DNA of 64,000 bases from Ochromonas danica. Its lineage: Eukaryota > Sar > Chrysophyceae > Chromulinales > Chromulinaceae. The translations under genes and the position numbers were made by a program. The notes below the pieces were generated by a model. It was given only the letters and a program-made list of their open reading frames with translations. It was not told where the DNA came from and did not search any database. The DNA is taken from NCBI GenBank assembly GCA_015146655.1, contig VKHL01000004.1, positions 248,001-312,000 on the forward strand, written 5' to 3'. Within the stretch, counting starts at the first letter, position 1; each line of letters begins with the position of its first letter. Shown piece after piece: positions 44,410 to 56,162 of the stretch.

Positions 44410-44951
44410 TATACAAAGTTTTGCTGGAGGTATTTTACTATACCCTGTATAGTCACATTTCTTAAACACATTATTTTTGATTCGTTTTGGTATCATTAGT
44501 AGAACTCTTGGTAGTGATTTAATGATATTCAAACTACCATCCAAGTTAACTTACATTCATACGTCGATCACATGGTTGGATTTCACATGGGGAGTCATTG
44601 TTTCTGTTATTCTAATTCTTTCAATCTAGCAAAAATAGGTGAATCTCACCAAAGATAGTGAAAGAGCACACACATTAAATGTTTTTACACACCCTCCATT
44701 TCGTCACCAATCCAAATTGAATGCTAAGCCTCAATCTGGGTGAGTTTTACTAACCCTAGATTTGGCTGGGTGAGTTTCTGGTCTCAATCTGACCGTTACC
44801 GTTACGTCATGCTGATGCTTGTTGTTGATATGGTTTGTGATGAATCAATCAATAGTTTTGTTGGGTATCACTCAACTCAACTTAGAGAGAAGTTCAAAAA
44901 AAAACACATTCACTTTGTCTTAATCTTTGTCTTCTCAAAAGTGAATAAAGA
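44410..44951. other. Spacer between C2-GRAM-VASt and coiled-coil genes
   Basis: About 540 bases, no supported gene. Two similar 20-25-nt segments (CAATCTG...GGTGAGTTTT/CT) occur near 44732-44790. Confidence 0.5.
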
Positions 44952-47202
44952 ATGCAAACAAAAGATTCATTAGATTTAATGAATGTTGACTATGAAGATG
45001 TTCTTCATATCTATCGTGGATGGAGAAAATCAGAAAGCATTTTAAAAGATAAAGATAAAGAATTAACATTATTGAAAAATCGTATTAATCAATTACAAGA
45101 TTCTCATAATCGTTTTCGTGGACAAATTCAAGCATTAGAATCAGTAAAAGAATTAACATTATCATTACAATCTCAATTACAAGCTTTACAACAAGAAAAT
45201 ACACAATTAGTACAAGAAAATAAAGAATTAGCAGAATTAAATTTAAAAGCAGAAGAGTTAATTAAAGCAAAAGAAGAAGATCAAGTCAGTCAAGTGAAAA
45301 TGTTACGAAATGTTCAAATTGAATTTGCTACACTATCTGGTCGATATGAAGAAACAATGAAAGCACAAAAAGAATTAGAACGTATTACACAACAAGAACG
45401 TTCTAATCGTATGATATTAGAATCTCGTCTACATCAAACAGAAGAAACAATACATCAATTAAATGATGAAAATAAGACTTTACGTAGTCAATTAGAAAAT
45501 GCACAACAAAAGTTAAATCAATGTGATACAGAGTTATTACATGCATCAGAACAGTTAGCATCAATTACAAAAGAAGTTGTTAATATTAATACAACGAAAG
45601 AAGCTTTAGTTAATGCTGAAACAGAAGTGAGTTTATTAAAAGGTGATATTACACGTTTAATACGATTATTTGATGCTATACCAGGTAGTAGAGATTTCTT
45701 CTTACATTGGGAAGATAGTGCAGCAATGACCTTTGTTGGTATGGAATATAATCCTAATGAAGATGAAGAAGATCAAGCTATCTATCAACCAAATCATTCT
45801 AATAAGATTTCTTCTTTTAGTGAAAGTCATCATAAAATGTCTGAAACGGAATTTGCACATTTGAAAAGAGTACATGGTAAAGATCCTTTCCCACTCTCTT
45901 CCTCTCTTGTGGTAAGTAATAGTTCATCCTTGTCCTCATTACCAACACAGCTCTTGTCTTATTATCACTACCCTATTGTATCATCTACTGTGTATTGTAG
46001 GATGAGTCAGAATTCTGGGTTCCTCGTGAGGCTGCACGGTTAGGAGTACAATTTATGAGTCAACGTTTTCCTAATGCCTCACCAAAAGTAATCATGGACT
46101 TCTTACGTTCAATGAATCAAATATGGTTAAGAAGAGAAAGAAGGAAAATTAAACGAATCAAAGAAGTCTTAGGGTCTGATATTGAAGATTTGAAGCGTCA
46201 ACTCTCCAATCAAAAGTAAGTGTTATAGTTTATCTTTATTGACGGAGTTATGACCTTGACAGTATTGTTGTACGTATTATTAGACCATACAAGGGAGTGT
46301 TAGCAGAGCGACAAATTAGACGTTTGCAATCACAAGTCAAATCAGATCGAAAGAAATCATTAACTGGGCGACCACGAGGGAAATTAGAAGATATACACAA
46401 AGATCACTTTGCTGTAGAAGATATGGATATTAATGAAATGTCTGGTGCTAGTCGTCGATATTGTAAAACAGAAGAACTACGTCGAAGTATGGAAGGTCGT
46501 AATCGTGAGACTGTCTCTGTTAGCACAGCTAAGTTATTGGAAGCTTCATTGACCTCTCTAGACAATCTTTCTCTTCGGCAAAGTCAGACAATGCATCGAC
46601 CAGAGGATGATATTCAACGTATAGCTCGAGAGGCATCAGAAACAGTAGAAGGGGCTTATCCTAGTGCATCCTATCTGCGTGGAGCACTCTGGATTGGTCG
46701 TAATCTCACTCTTATCTCGGAAGAGTTAGGCCAGGCGCTTGATCAGCTTCGTATGCGCACATTGTCTGACATTCAACAAGTGGATCAATCTTTCGAACAA
46801 GCTCAATCACAGGTGGAATTGATTCAAGAGTTAAAGCGAGGCATTCATCGCTTGAAGATCTTGTCCACGGGTACCGCAACTCAGGCATGTGCACTTGCTG
46901 GGAAAAGTAAGAACATGGCAAGAAAGATTCTCCAAGGAGCAAGTGAGCTCGAAGTTGGTGATAGTGATCGCTTCCAGGCTTTCTTGTCCTGTCTCCCTAT
47001 TGAGTCTGCGTTACTCAGATCCCATGCCACACAGACTTTGCAAGATTCTCATCAATTAATGGATTCTGCCCCTGCTAGTCCAGCAACTCGCAGCCGACCT
47101 AATAGTCGACATAGCAGTCCAAGCAATCGCTCTGTATCGATGAGAATGTCCTCTCTACTGGATTCTCCACTGTATACAGCGGATTTGATCAACAAATATT
47201 GA
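44952..47202 (+). CDS. Long coiled-coil protein, unknown function
   Basis: Exons 44952-45911, 46001-46215 and 46284-47202 give 697 aa. Residues ~20-250 are an almost unbroken coiled coil rich in Gln, Glu, Lys and Leu. A conserved-looking globular stretch around 320-390 follows (EFWVPREAARLGVQFMSQRFP, then VIMDFLRSMNQIWLRRERRKI). A further helical region and a Ser/Pro/Arg-rich end complete the protein. The first exon uses AT-rich codons strongly (TTA, GAA, AAA, CAA), unlike the last exon. No family is recognised. The architecture would suit a cytoskeletal, centrosomal or Golgi tether protein, without proof. Confidence 0.7.
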
Positions 47203-47697
47203 AAATAGAACGACGAAGTAGTGTATACTGAAGTAAAGTTAAATTTAATTACTTAAACGCAAAACCAAACCAAAATATACAGTATGTTCATCAATCAATT
47301 TAGATATTGGACAAAAGTAACTCACTAGTGGAACAAGACACCAATCTTGCAGATAGCAAATAGTCTATCTAACGCATCTAACGTGAACACCAGGAAATAA
47401 TCTCGACACACCATCTCATCTAGGTCTACACTGTTCTCAGATACCAAGCTGTGATTGATAATAGTCCAACTGTAAATATAGATGAACTGGGTGGTTACAC
47501 TCGCGATAAAAGTCATAAAAGGTGAGTTTTAACTGTTATTCTAGGCACCATTTCATCCCCAACAACTGTTCTGGGAAATGATCAAATCTAAATCAATAGA
47601 ACAACCACCACCACCATCATCACCGGTAGTGGCCATTTGATTCCCTTTCTCCTACTGTACTATTTGTTATTGTAGTACCGCTGGTTTGTTGTTCAAG
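47203..47697. other. Spacer upstream of the MAPEG gene
   Basis: About 495 bases. Nothing gene-like apart from a 63-codon minus-strand frame with no recognisable features. Confidence 0.5.
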
Positions 47698-48195
47698 ATG
47701 GCTTCTATCTTATCCATGACCTTTGAAAAGATTATTTCTTATTCTCCTCTTCGAATCAATCCCTTTCTTGCCATCTTTCTCACAGCTGTTCTTGCCTATT
47801 TACCACATTTCCTACGTAGACCTATCTTATCCAAGAAATTAAAAGAAATGAATCGTACTTTTAATATTGCTTATTCAAGACAGTTGACTCAAATGGCGTT
47901 GGATGACTCTCCTTTAGGTCGTTCTCTTGCTATTTATGTAGGATGTAATCAGAATGGCATGGAGGCCTTGATCTACTTCCCTGCTTGTCTACTCTCTGCT
48001 CTATCTGTTCGTGTTGATAAAGAGATTATCGAGTCTGCTGCTGGTCTCTTTCTTACTCTTCGTGTGATCTATACTGCCATCTATCTCTCCTCTCTCAATG
48101 GACCATTGCGTACAGTGGTTTGGTTTACTGCACTCTTTGTTTGTTTAGGCCTTTTAACTAGTGCCTATGATAGATATGATGAACATAGCTATTAG
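47698..48195 (+). CDS. MAPEG-family membrane protein
   Basis: Intronless, 165 aa from the ATG at 47698. Four hydrophobic segments fit the MAPEG fold. The stretch GCNQNGMEALIYFPACLLSAL matches the family's helix-2 pattern (N-x-x-E-x), and LFLTLRVIYTAIYLSSL the R-x-x-Y pattern of helix 3. The family includes glutathione-dependent enzymes of eicosanoid and peroxide metabolism and many uncharacterised members. The substrate is unknown. Confidence 0.75.
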   Translation: MASILSMTFEKIISYSPLRINPFLAIFLTAVLAYLPHFLRRPILSKKLKEMNRTFNIAYSRQLTQMALDDSPLGRSLAIYVGCNQNGMEALIYFPACLLSALSVRVDKEIIESAAGLFLTLRVIYTAIYLSSLNGPLRTVVWFTALFVCLGLLTSAYDRYDEHSY

Positions 48196-48776
48196 TCAAC
48201 TTCTATTTAACGAGCGTTAAGTAGAAGTAATAATCTGCTCGGTAAAGTGCATTAATCTATTGCATGTCTGATGAGTAATCTTTTGTACTGATAACTTCAA
48301 GACAGTCTATAACACTGTAGCTATTCAAATAATGAATAAAGATAGTGAATGAACACATATTATTTGCGGTTGAACATTTAATGGAATAGATCTATTAGGC
48401 TTTTGTTTGGCTTGCTTGTGGAGTGCTAATAAAAGATCTGCGCCTGCACCAGTTTGCGTCTCGAGGAGATACAACACTCACAAGTCATGTCTCTGCAAGC
48501 GTTATGGTGGTCGATGCAAGCTTGTCTATCTCGCTATCCTCCAGTACTGACCAATTTGCCACAGGTGTCGCAGATCATATTTCTCGGAATCGGGTATGAT
48601 GTCAATGTGATTGAGTTTATGGAAGTTGATAGAATTCTCACAATGACAATGATTAGATGACTATTCAACTATAATGTACTGTACGGTAATGTGACTGTAA
48701 GCAACAGTCAACATGTTTCAGAAGTCGAAAAGTGGTTTATAACTTCAAAATTCAAGGTTTGACATCCCCGCACGAT
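48196..48776. other. Spacer upstream of the DMT-type transporter gene
   Basis: About 580 bases. An open frame at 48454-48660 has no recognisable protein character. The frame of the next gene is open for 15 codons before its first ATG. Confidence 0.5.
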
Positions 48777-50114
48777 ATGAATATTCAGAGGGATGAGAAC
48801 GAATCAATTATCATTCACACCATCAACGCAAATGCATCCTCATTAGGGAAGGCATCATTCATACCTAAACTGACAAGAAAAGGAATGAAAGAAGAAAGAG
48901 AAAATATGTTCCTATCTAGTGCTAATTCATCTTCCTCATCTTTGTCCATTTCCAAGTCATCTTCCTGTTCTTCTTCTTCATCATCCTCGTCGTCATCTGT
49001 TATGACAATGAAAAACTCCCCGTTATCATGGCAAGGAAGAATAACGTTACTTATTACACTATGGATGATGACAGCAGGTCATGCTTTGTTGTCAATCTAC
49101 TCGAAGGTGAGTGAAATGACAAAACATTCACTGTAGCTGTTTGCTCATCTCCGACTGACTGACTTCTTCGCTGAACTGTTGCTGTTGTAGACTATTCTGG
49201 GTGAGAAATATGCTGTCATCGAGGTCAATCTGATGGCTGCAGTGATCCAGTTGTTGTTTTCTGTGTATGTTGTCTTAATTGACAAGAGTGAAAGTGTGTG
49301 TGGATATTTTGGTTGGGAGAGAGTCTATTGGTTACTAATGCACTCACGGAAGGCATTCGTGGTATCTGCATTGCATTGTCTGGGATTGGTAGTGGCAATC
49401 TCATTAAATTTCACTCATATCAATATTTTGTGTTATACAATCATTATACAACTGAAGCCCCTAATGGTCATTCTATGGTCAAGTTTTGTTGTCCCAAGAG
49501 ATTTCTTCACATCACAGAACTTGACTGTTTTGCAAGTTGTATTTGGTTGTGTGGTTGTTGCAGCTGCTACGAACTTTCAACAGCAATGGGCTGACATTAA
49601 TGAGATTTCTTATATTTCTCCTTTATATGGGACTGCTTTGGCTTTGTTCATGATCTCCTTAAGTAGTGTTACCACTATCAACTGCGAAGAAATGGTCAAA
49701 GCTGGGAATGTGAGTCTGTGTGAGAGAGTCTTTCAACTATCATTCTATTTGACGATGGCAATAGCTATGGTAATGTTCATGACCTATGGTGAGAATGAAT
49801 CACCACTCTTTATTCACTGGACACTCTATGCCTTCTTGATAGCCTTTCTTCAGGCTATGATAGGCTTTTTAGTTGTTGCTGCTCTAATCTATACCAGCTC
49901 CCTTGAGAAGACACTTTCCACTTCTCTGGCATTTGTCCCTGTAACTTGCTTCGGTTCGTTTCTTCTGGGCACTTCTTTGAATAGTTGCACGATGTTGGGG
50001 TGTGCTATATCAATTCTTGGAGGGATCAATTTCCTGCTAGAAGAGAAAGAGGGGGAATCGAAGACGATTGCTACTCCAGTAGGAAGAAGCAAAGAAGACA
50101 TTTGCATGGTATAA
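48777..50114 (+). CDS. Nucleotide-sugar / drug-metabolite transporter (DMT superfamily)
   Basis: Exons 48777-49106 and 49191-50114 (84-nt intron, phase 0) give 417 aa. The N-terminal ~85 residues are hydrophilic with a run of ~25 serines, then come about ten TM helices. LNFTHINILCYTIIIQLKPLMVIL resembles the TM4-TM5 pattern of SLC35-type nucleotide-sugar transporters (N-x-x-x-Y...Q-x-K...T). YTSSLEKTLSTSLAFVPVTCFGSFLLGT fits the later conserved helix pair. Such carriers bring nucleotide sugars into the Golgi lumen. A role in supplying the glycosyltransferase and sulfotransferase pathways is plausible but inferred. Confidence 0.75.
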
Positions 50115-50719
50115 ATCCGAAATACTACATTTTTGAACGACCTATTCATTGTTTATACTCAATTTAGTTGTTTATTTATTATGTGTAACTTCTCTACTAT
50201 GACCAGATGATGATGTTGGTAGATGGTCGTAGAGTATGTTTCATCTGAATGTGTTGTAAATTTCAATTCTACATTCACGTAAATAGTCTACTACTAGCCT
50301 TTCTTACTCTGTGTTTATTAGACACTTCAAGGTCAGTTAGCAAAATCAGAATATCATCCCATAGATTAGGCTGATCTATTCACAGCTACAATCCTAAGCT
50401 GTTAGTCGTGTTGATGGTTATTAATTAGTCTAAAATCACTCTCATCACGGCATTTTGCAACGTGTTTCGGGAGGACTTGAAGTAGTAAACCCTGATTTTG
50501 TTATTTTAAACCCTCATTTCTGCCTTTTCCTTAACCCTTTCTCACAAAAACCTCTGTGTTGCAGTCTTTCCCAGACTTCCCCTTGACAACAACAATGACA
50601 ACAATGACAACAAGTCAATAGACAAAGCAGGAACAGACTGGATTGTCATTTTCTTTCTGTCTAGAATAATCAAACCTGACAAAATTGATCAAACAAAACA
50701 AACAACACACTCTCTTCCA
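50115..50719. other. Spacer upstream of the radical SAM gene
   Basis: About 605 bases with no gene. A run of AACAATGACAA repeats lies near 50587-50613. The last ~60 bases are AC-rich and likely 5' UTR. Confidence 0.5.
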
Positions 50720-52147
50720 ATGAATAATCTTCTGAAATATCCAGCTATTGGTTGTTATCGAAGTAGAAGAAATGTCGTCTTGACTAGTAGACAATTCTTC
50801 TCATCGTTCACTTCTTCTTCATTGGCCAATATGAAGAAGAACAAGAAATTACAATTAGTGTCTTTAGATTGGACTCGACCTAAAGATCCACCACTTTCTC
50901 TCGGTCATGCTTCAATTCTGGCTAACTTACGACATCATGCAGTAGAGGATGTAACTCATGCTGCCTGGTCTGTCAACAATCCACAATTTAGTATTAACTC
51001 TGTTCTTGACTTTTTATTCACTTCACCTACTACAGAAAGTTATGCTGCCTTTGGAGCTTTTGTATGGAATGAAAAAGCAATACAAGAGATTATTCAAACA
51101 CTACGCAAGGAAGGTTATCCAGGCAAGATTCTCTTAGGTGGTCCACAAGTTAGTTATGTCAACACGAATGATATCGAACACTACTATCCTCATGCTGATG
51201 TCTTTATTCGTGGATATGGTGAAGATGTCATAACACAGTTTATGATGAGTAAAGAAAGTCAACCTGATATTCAAGGTATTCAATATGCTGGCCAACAAAG
51301 AAATGGAAATGGCAAATCTACTGCTGCTATTGTAGATTTGAATACTTTACCATCTCCTTTCTTAATGGGTATCATTCCTAAACAACGTTTTCTTCGATGG
51401 GAAACACAACGTGGATGTCCTTTTCGTTGTTCATTTTGTCAACATCGAGAATCTGATCCAATCAATTTAAAACGTAAAGAATTTGCTTATAATCGAATTC
51501 AACAAGAAATTGATTGGATTGTTGAAGATCATATAGTACAAGATCTTGCTGTTCTAGATCCAACGTTTAATACAGGAGGTAGTGGTCAATATTTGAATAT
51601 CTTAAAGAGGTTGACAGAGAAGAAATACTCTGGTAAGATTGCTTTACAATGTCGTTTAGAAATGGTCACGATGGATTTTCTTGATCATGTTGAAGCATTA
51701 AATCAAACTAGTCATGTTGTCTTAGAATTTGGTTTACAGACTATTCATAAGAAAGAACAATTTTATATTCAAAGACCAAATAACCTCAAGAAGATTGAAA
51801 GGATTTTAGAAGAAGTTAATAAGCGTAAGATTGATTGTGAGATCTCATTGATCTTTGGTCTACCTGGACAAACTTTACAAACATTCCAAGAATCTGTTGA
51901 TTATTGTCTATCACATCATATTAAGACAATTCATGCTTTTCCTCTTATGTTATTACGAGGAACTAAGTTATTTGATCAAAAGCAAGATCTTGGATTAATT
52001 GAATCTTCTGATGTTAATATTGATGGAATTCCAAGAGTTCAAGAAGGGATTTCTCATGTCATTACTAGTCCATCATTTTCTTATAATGATTGGCTAAGAA
52101 TGAGTGAAATCGCTCAAGAACTTGAGAAGCGTAATCAACAAGCATGA
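50720..52147 (+). CDS. Radical SAM enzyme with B12-binding-type N-terminal domain
   Basis: Intronless, 475 aa. After ~40 residues that look like a mitochondrial presequence (YRSRRNVVLTSRQFFSSF) comes a Rossmann-type domain of the B12-binding kind (KILLGGPQVSYV, VFIRGYGEDVI). The radical SAM domain follows with CPFRCSFC (CX3CX2C for the [4Fe-4S] cluster), preceded by LRWETQRG. Downstream are LQCRLEMV, VVLEFGLQTIHKKE and EISLIFGLPGQTLQTFQESVDYC. This is the class B (cobalamin) layout common in bacteria. No DxHxxG motif is seen, so B12 could bind base-off without that histidine or not at all. No N-terminal methyltransferase signature reveals the substrate. Lack of introns and a bacterial-style architecture suggest acquisition from bacteria. 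Confidence 0.85.
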   Translation: MNNLLKYPAIGCYRSRRNVVLTSRQFFSSFTSSSLANMKKNKKLQLVSLDWTRPKDPPLSLGHASILANLRHHAVEDVTHAAWSVNNPQFSINSVLDFLFTSPTTESYAAFGAFVWNEKAIQEIIQTLRKEGYPGKILLGGPQVSYVNTNDIEHYYPHADVFIRGYGEDVITQFMMSKESQPDIQGIQYAGQQRNGNGKSTAAIVDLNTLPSPFLMGIIPKQRFLRWETQRGCPFRCSFCQHRESDPINLKRKEFAYNRIQQEIDWIVEDHIVQDLAVLDPTFNTGGSGQYLNILKRLTEKKYSGKIALQCRLEMVTMDFLDHVEALNQTSHVVLEFGLQTIHKKEQFYIQRPNNLKKIERILEEVNKRKIDCEISLIFGLPGQTLQTFQESVDYCLSHHIKTIHAFPLMLLRGTKLFDQKQDLGLIESSDVNIDGIPRVQEGISHVITSPSFSYNDWLRMSEIAQELEKRNQQA

Positions 52148-52598
52148 TGATGATGAGATGGATTTAGTCTTGTTGATTATCTTGTGGGAAGTGTCCCTTC
52201 TCTTAGCGCAGTACTACTACAAGTATACTACAGTATGTACTGATTGATTGATTTAGGAGGGCATCGTTCAAAGTCGATTCAAAATGACCTGTTTTCATCT
52301 ATTACTAGTCTATTACTAGTCGAGTCTAGTTATTGTAAGGTAGTAGTAGTAGCGGTTGTTGTTGATCTTTCAATAGTCTATACAATAGTAGTACTACTAA
52401 TACTATAGTAGTATATATATATTGTTTCATCCTTTGTAACAAGGAAGAAGACAGAATAACAACTTCGACGCATTGCATTAGACCACAATAGTTAGTCCAT
52501 CACTTCTCTACTGCTTGTTAAAGGATGTAATGTAATTAAGATGAATGATCAAGTAGTCTTTTGTTTAATATTACAGTCTCTTCTTCTTTCTTCTACTA
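52148..52598. other. Convergent spacer, AT-rich
   Basis: About 450 bases between converging genes. It is rich in TAGTAGTACTA-type short palindromic and trinucleotide motifs (about 52207-52420). No gene seen. Confidence 0.5.
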
Positions 52599-54814
52599 TT
52601 ACAAGAACAGTCGTTGTGCTACTTCACGTAACACACAACTTCCACCATGACCAGGTAATGTATTTCCATTATTAATAGTAAGTTGATTTACCATATGCTT
52701 TACAGTCCCAACGAATAGCTTTGGATCAATACAACTACCTATAACAACAACACTACCATTACTTGTTGGTTGTCCAGAACAATCTTGATTAGGTGGTGTT
52801 GCTAAGAGATCAAATCGTTTATAGATCACACCCATAGCTCGTGCAAGAGAACCATAACCTTGTCTATTACCACTTGATCCACCACCTTCCAAGCGAAGAG
52901 GTGGGAATATCTCCAATAGACCACAACACCATCGACTACCCAATGATTGATGTAAAACACTGAGTGCTAATGATGATGAATGCATTCCTATTACTATACT
53001 TGATCGACTAACTTCTCGTACTTGTTCATCAAAGGATAATGCAGCTAAATCTACTGTATCTACTATTAGATGTATACCTTGTAAAGCTGTTCTAGTAGAT
53101 TGTAAACTTTCCATTTCTTGACGAAGTTGTTGTACAAGGACATCTTCATTAGCAATAAGACGAGCAATGAAATGATCTAATGGTTTATGATAACGGCTAG
53201 TTGTAGACCTTGTTACTAATAGAATACGTAATGTAGATGACAAGTAAGTTGACTCTTCTAGTAAATTCAAAGCCATTCTAGCCTGGATATTGAATCTTTG
53301 TAATAAAGAAGATGTTCCTGGATCTGAACAAGTCGAGCTATTGCCTCCGCTGCCTTCCATTCCATTGAATCCACTATTACCATTACCACTGTTACTACCT
53401 GCTGGTCGTGCTGATGTGCTAGCCAACATATTAAGTACTGGTCGAGGTTGTACCAGAAGTCTCTTGAAGCAAACATGAGAAGGAGGATCAGCTAGTTCAA
53501 TTGCTGGGATAACTCTTCTCATAGAGGCATTGTATAGACGGAAGAAGGAAGATGGTTGATCATTGAAATAACGAGAACGTTTCAAGCCATCCAAGTTAAT
53601 CAAAGTAACATCTTTACTATACCTACCTACCCCTGCTAACCAGAGAGAGATGTAGACATTGAGATAATCATTAATAGTCGCAAAGAGTGAACGAGAATTC
53701 TCATGACTATATAGCAAGACTGTTTCGTTAAAGATATAATCACATCGAGCTTCATCACCTCCCACAATATCTGCTTTATATAAACCTAGATAACCAATAT
53801 CCTGATAACAGAAGAAAGATGTATTACATATTAGGAGAGTCTTGTCAGTGAGAAGAGAATGAAGATGTTTGATTGTTCTATTACCTCTGGTGCCATCTCT
53901 CCACAAGAAGCAGAAAGAAATCCTTTTTCCCATGATCGTGTCCATTGTCCACCTTCTCCACGACGTCGTCTCATTTTCTGGAAATCCAACTAGAGAACAA
54001 CATGTTATTAATCAGAGCATTGTGATGAGTACAAGACAGTCTATTATCTCTACCATAGCATTTTCAAATATACACAGTCTGGATTTGGGGGAAGAAGGAG
54101 AATCAAAACAAGAAATCTTGCTTTGACCATGTGCTTCACAAAGATCTTTAACAGAACGACTCTTCCATTGGTCAAGATAGCGATCATTCCATTCCTATAT
54201 ATACCCCCACCATCCACCCATAATAAAGAAACATCCATTATCAATTAGTAGATGTAGAATGAACATGTGGAACAGGTGAGGATGAAAGGAGAAGACACAG
54301 TGACATTGGTCAGAGAAGGACTCACATTAGTACAACTATGTTGACTGTCTGAGCAAAGTCGTAAAGTTGACAGGAAAGCATGTGGACTGACTGCTTTATT
54401 GCGAAGAGATTGTTGAGGTAAAGCAACAAAATCACCCCAAGATAAAGTTGTACGAATAAGTTTATTATCCCATTCATAGATCTTTCCTCGAAAAGTTCGA
54501 TTACTACCACCTTTAATACGGTTGAGATGACTGTAGAGAGTAGATGCCTTTGATCGACTGGGGATGGTGTTGGTGTTATTCACTCTAGACGATGACAAGA
54601 CGGTGGTTGGGTTGGTCATCGAAGTGAAACTCGTGGCACCTGGAGATAATGTTGAAGACGGAAGTCTCTCTTTCCCAGCAGTGTTCATATGATTGTTGTT
54701 GGTAGAAGCCGTGGTTGATCTTTTGGGGAACGTTAATGAGAAAACACGAATGATTATAAAGGCAATTAATATTATCAGACCCAGACGTAAAATAAACTGC
54801 TTGACCTCAGACAT
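52599..54814 (-). CDS. GT61-like glycosyltransferase, type II membrane protein
   Basis: Four exons, 54814-54326, 54194-54054, 53989-53885 and 53801-52599, all phase 0, give 645 aa. A TM helix near the N-terminus (LRLGLIILIAFIIIRVFSL) precedes a Ser/Thr/Asn-rich stem, the usual Golgi layout. Exon 2-3 read SRLCIFENAM-LDFQKMRRRRGEGGQW, a Cys-rich N-terminal pattern of DUF563/GT61 enzymes. The C-terminal catalytic part has IVIGMHSSSLALSVLHQ and LLEIFPP, corresponding to the family's 'GxHGAxLxN..F..P...V.E..P'. GT61 enzymes transfer xylose, arabinose or GlcNAc in plants and animals. The donor and acceptor here are unknown. A Gly/Ser/Asn-rich insert (~375-405) interrupts the domain. Confidence 0.72.
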
Positions 54815-54847
54815 GGTTAAAGATAATAATGAAGATAGAAATTAAGG

Positions 54848-55153
54848 ATGGTGACAATTTTAATAATGATGCTTGTTACTGAACAAAATTATCTCAACAA
54901 CAACAAGAAGAAAAACAGACAGAGAAATGGCCGTAAAATGTTCCAGAAAATCCTTAAAACCGCTTTTCCGACACGAAATTCAAGCAAAAAACATGTAAAA
55001 AATGCAAAAACACCACAGTTTTTGACGGTCGCGTGCTTTTTGGTTGCGACACTTATTACTTTGCGCGCGATTATTTCTCCAATGTCGAGGTCCGAGGTGG
55101 ATGATGAAGAAGAGGTTGACTGTTTGGATAATATCACAAATCTCATCAATTAG
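54848..55153 (+). CDS. Possible small single-span membrane protein (doubtful)
   Basis: A 101-codon frame lies in the spacer between two divergent genes. It has a basic, Asn/Lys-rich start, one hydrophobic segment (FLTVACFLVATLITLRAII) and an acidic end. It stops 29 bases before the next start codon. No homology is recognised. It may be part of the 5' UTR of the downstream gene, so coding status is uncertain. Confidence 0.25.
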   Translation: MVTILIMMLVTEQNYLNNNKKKNRQRNGRKMFQKILKTAFPTRNSSKKHVKNAKTPQFLTVACFLVATLITLRAIISPMSRSEVDDEEEVDCLDNITNLIN

Positions 55154-55182
55154 TACTATCAGACACAGACTTATTAGCAATA

Positions 55183-55761
55183 ATGCAGCATGATGAAAGA
55201 GCTTCTATGTTACGTGATCCTGATATTGAATGGGTTGCTGTGAAAATCCCTAGTACAGGTTTACGTCATTATACAGGAATCGCATCCAGTTATTCTACAA
55301 CTTATCCTGAGAATAGTTTACGAGGTGTCATAACAAAAGAAGAATTTCTAGATATTATGACACGATTTAATGAGACCATTCGTGACTATTGGCCTTGTCA
55401 TACTTGTTATTTCCTAGGCTATGGATGTTGTCTATGCACTGTGGGATTGTCTGTCTTATTGCCTGGATATTGTATTGGGCATTCTGAACTTTATGCTACA
55501 GCAATCTTACGAAGTTTCTCTTTAAAAGCTAGATATTATGATCGAAATATCTCGTTTACATTAGTTAAAAGTCTCTGTTCTAGTTATGTGGAAATTCGCT
55601 TTCCTGCAAGTTTGTTGTTATCACAAGGAGGAGAAGATGGTGGAATAGTGATGGGCAACACAGTGACAGGAGGAGATATTGAGACTTTGTCACTTCCTCC
55701 TGTAACCTCACCTCCTCTTTTCCTCTCTACAAGTCATCCTGTACGCTTAAAGGAGCTTTAA
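55183..55761 (+). CDS. Erf4/GOLGA7-like protein (palmitoyltransferase cofactor type)
   Basis: Intronless, 192 aa. After an N-terminal segment with IASSYSTTYPENSLRGVITKEEF, the pattern FNETIRDYWPCHTCYFLGYGCCLCTVGLSVLLPG and LYATAILRSFSLKARYYDRNISFTLVKS...YVEIRFP follows the Erf4 domain. That domain has an F-T-x-F-P start, a Cys-rich hydrophobic hairpin, and a C-terminal strand with EI. Erf4/GOLGA7 proteins partner DHHC palmitoyltransferases that modify Ras-type proteins at Golgi or ER membranes. The assignment rests on pattern only. The C-terminal ~55 residues have no counterpart that I recall. Confidence 0.5.
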   Translation: MQHDERASMLRDPDIEWVAVKIPSTGLRHYTGIASSYSTTYPENSLRGVITKEEFLDIMTRFNETIRDYWPCHTCYFLGYGCCLCTVGLSVLLPGYCIGHSELYATAILRSFSLKARYYDRNISFTLVKSLCSSYVEIRFPASLLLSQGGEDGGIVMGNTVTGGDIETLSLPPVTSPPLFLSTSHPVRLKEL

Positions 55762-56162
55762 TAGTTGATGGCAAGTTTTGATTTAATACTATGTTGTAGA
55801 TCTGTGTTTGTGCAAATGAATGAATTTAGATCGATTGATATATTGGCATATAGTAGTTACTGTTAGATGGTTCCTGTGGTAAATAATTCATTCTTACTCT
55901 TTCTTCTTCTCTCCCTCCGAGAGGTTTGGAATGGTCTTCTTTCTCTTTCTAGAGTATCTTCAGGGCGATACTAAGCAAGGAGGCACATCCCTGGAATGAA
56001 ATGAAATTATCTCCTGAGGAGACTTGCAATTCTAACCTCCTTCGCTTCACTTAATCAACACAGCCAATATCACTTTCTCATACGCCAGACAGCCAAAAGT
56101 ATCCTTTGGCTTGCAGCTGGAAACTGTATGCCTAGATGTAACAAGTTCCAACTACACATATG
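55762..56162. other. Convergent spacer
   Basis: About 400 bases between converging genes, with pyrimidine-rich sequence near 55890-55960. No gene seen. Confidence 0.5.

Noticed and set aside
53267-53945. ATG at 53945 as start of the glycosyltransferase
   Set aside because: The first codons of that frame lie antisense to nothing useful and read through an intron. Splicing three upstream exons yields the TM anchor and the Cys-rich GT61 N-terminal pattern.
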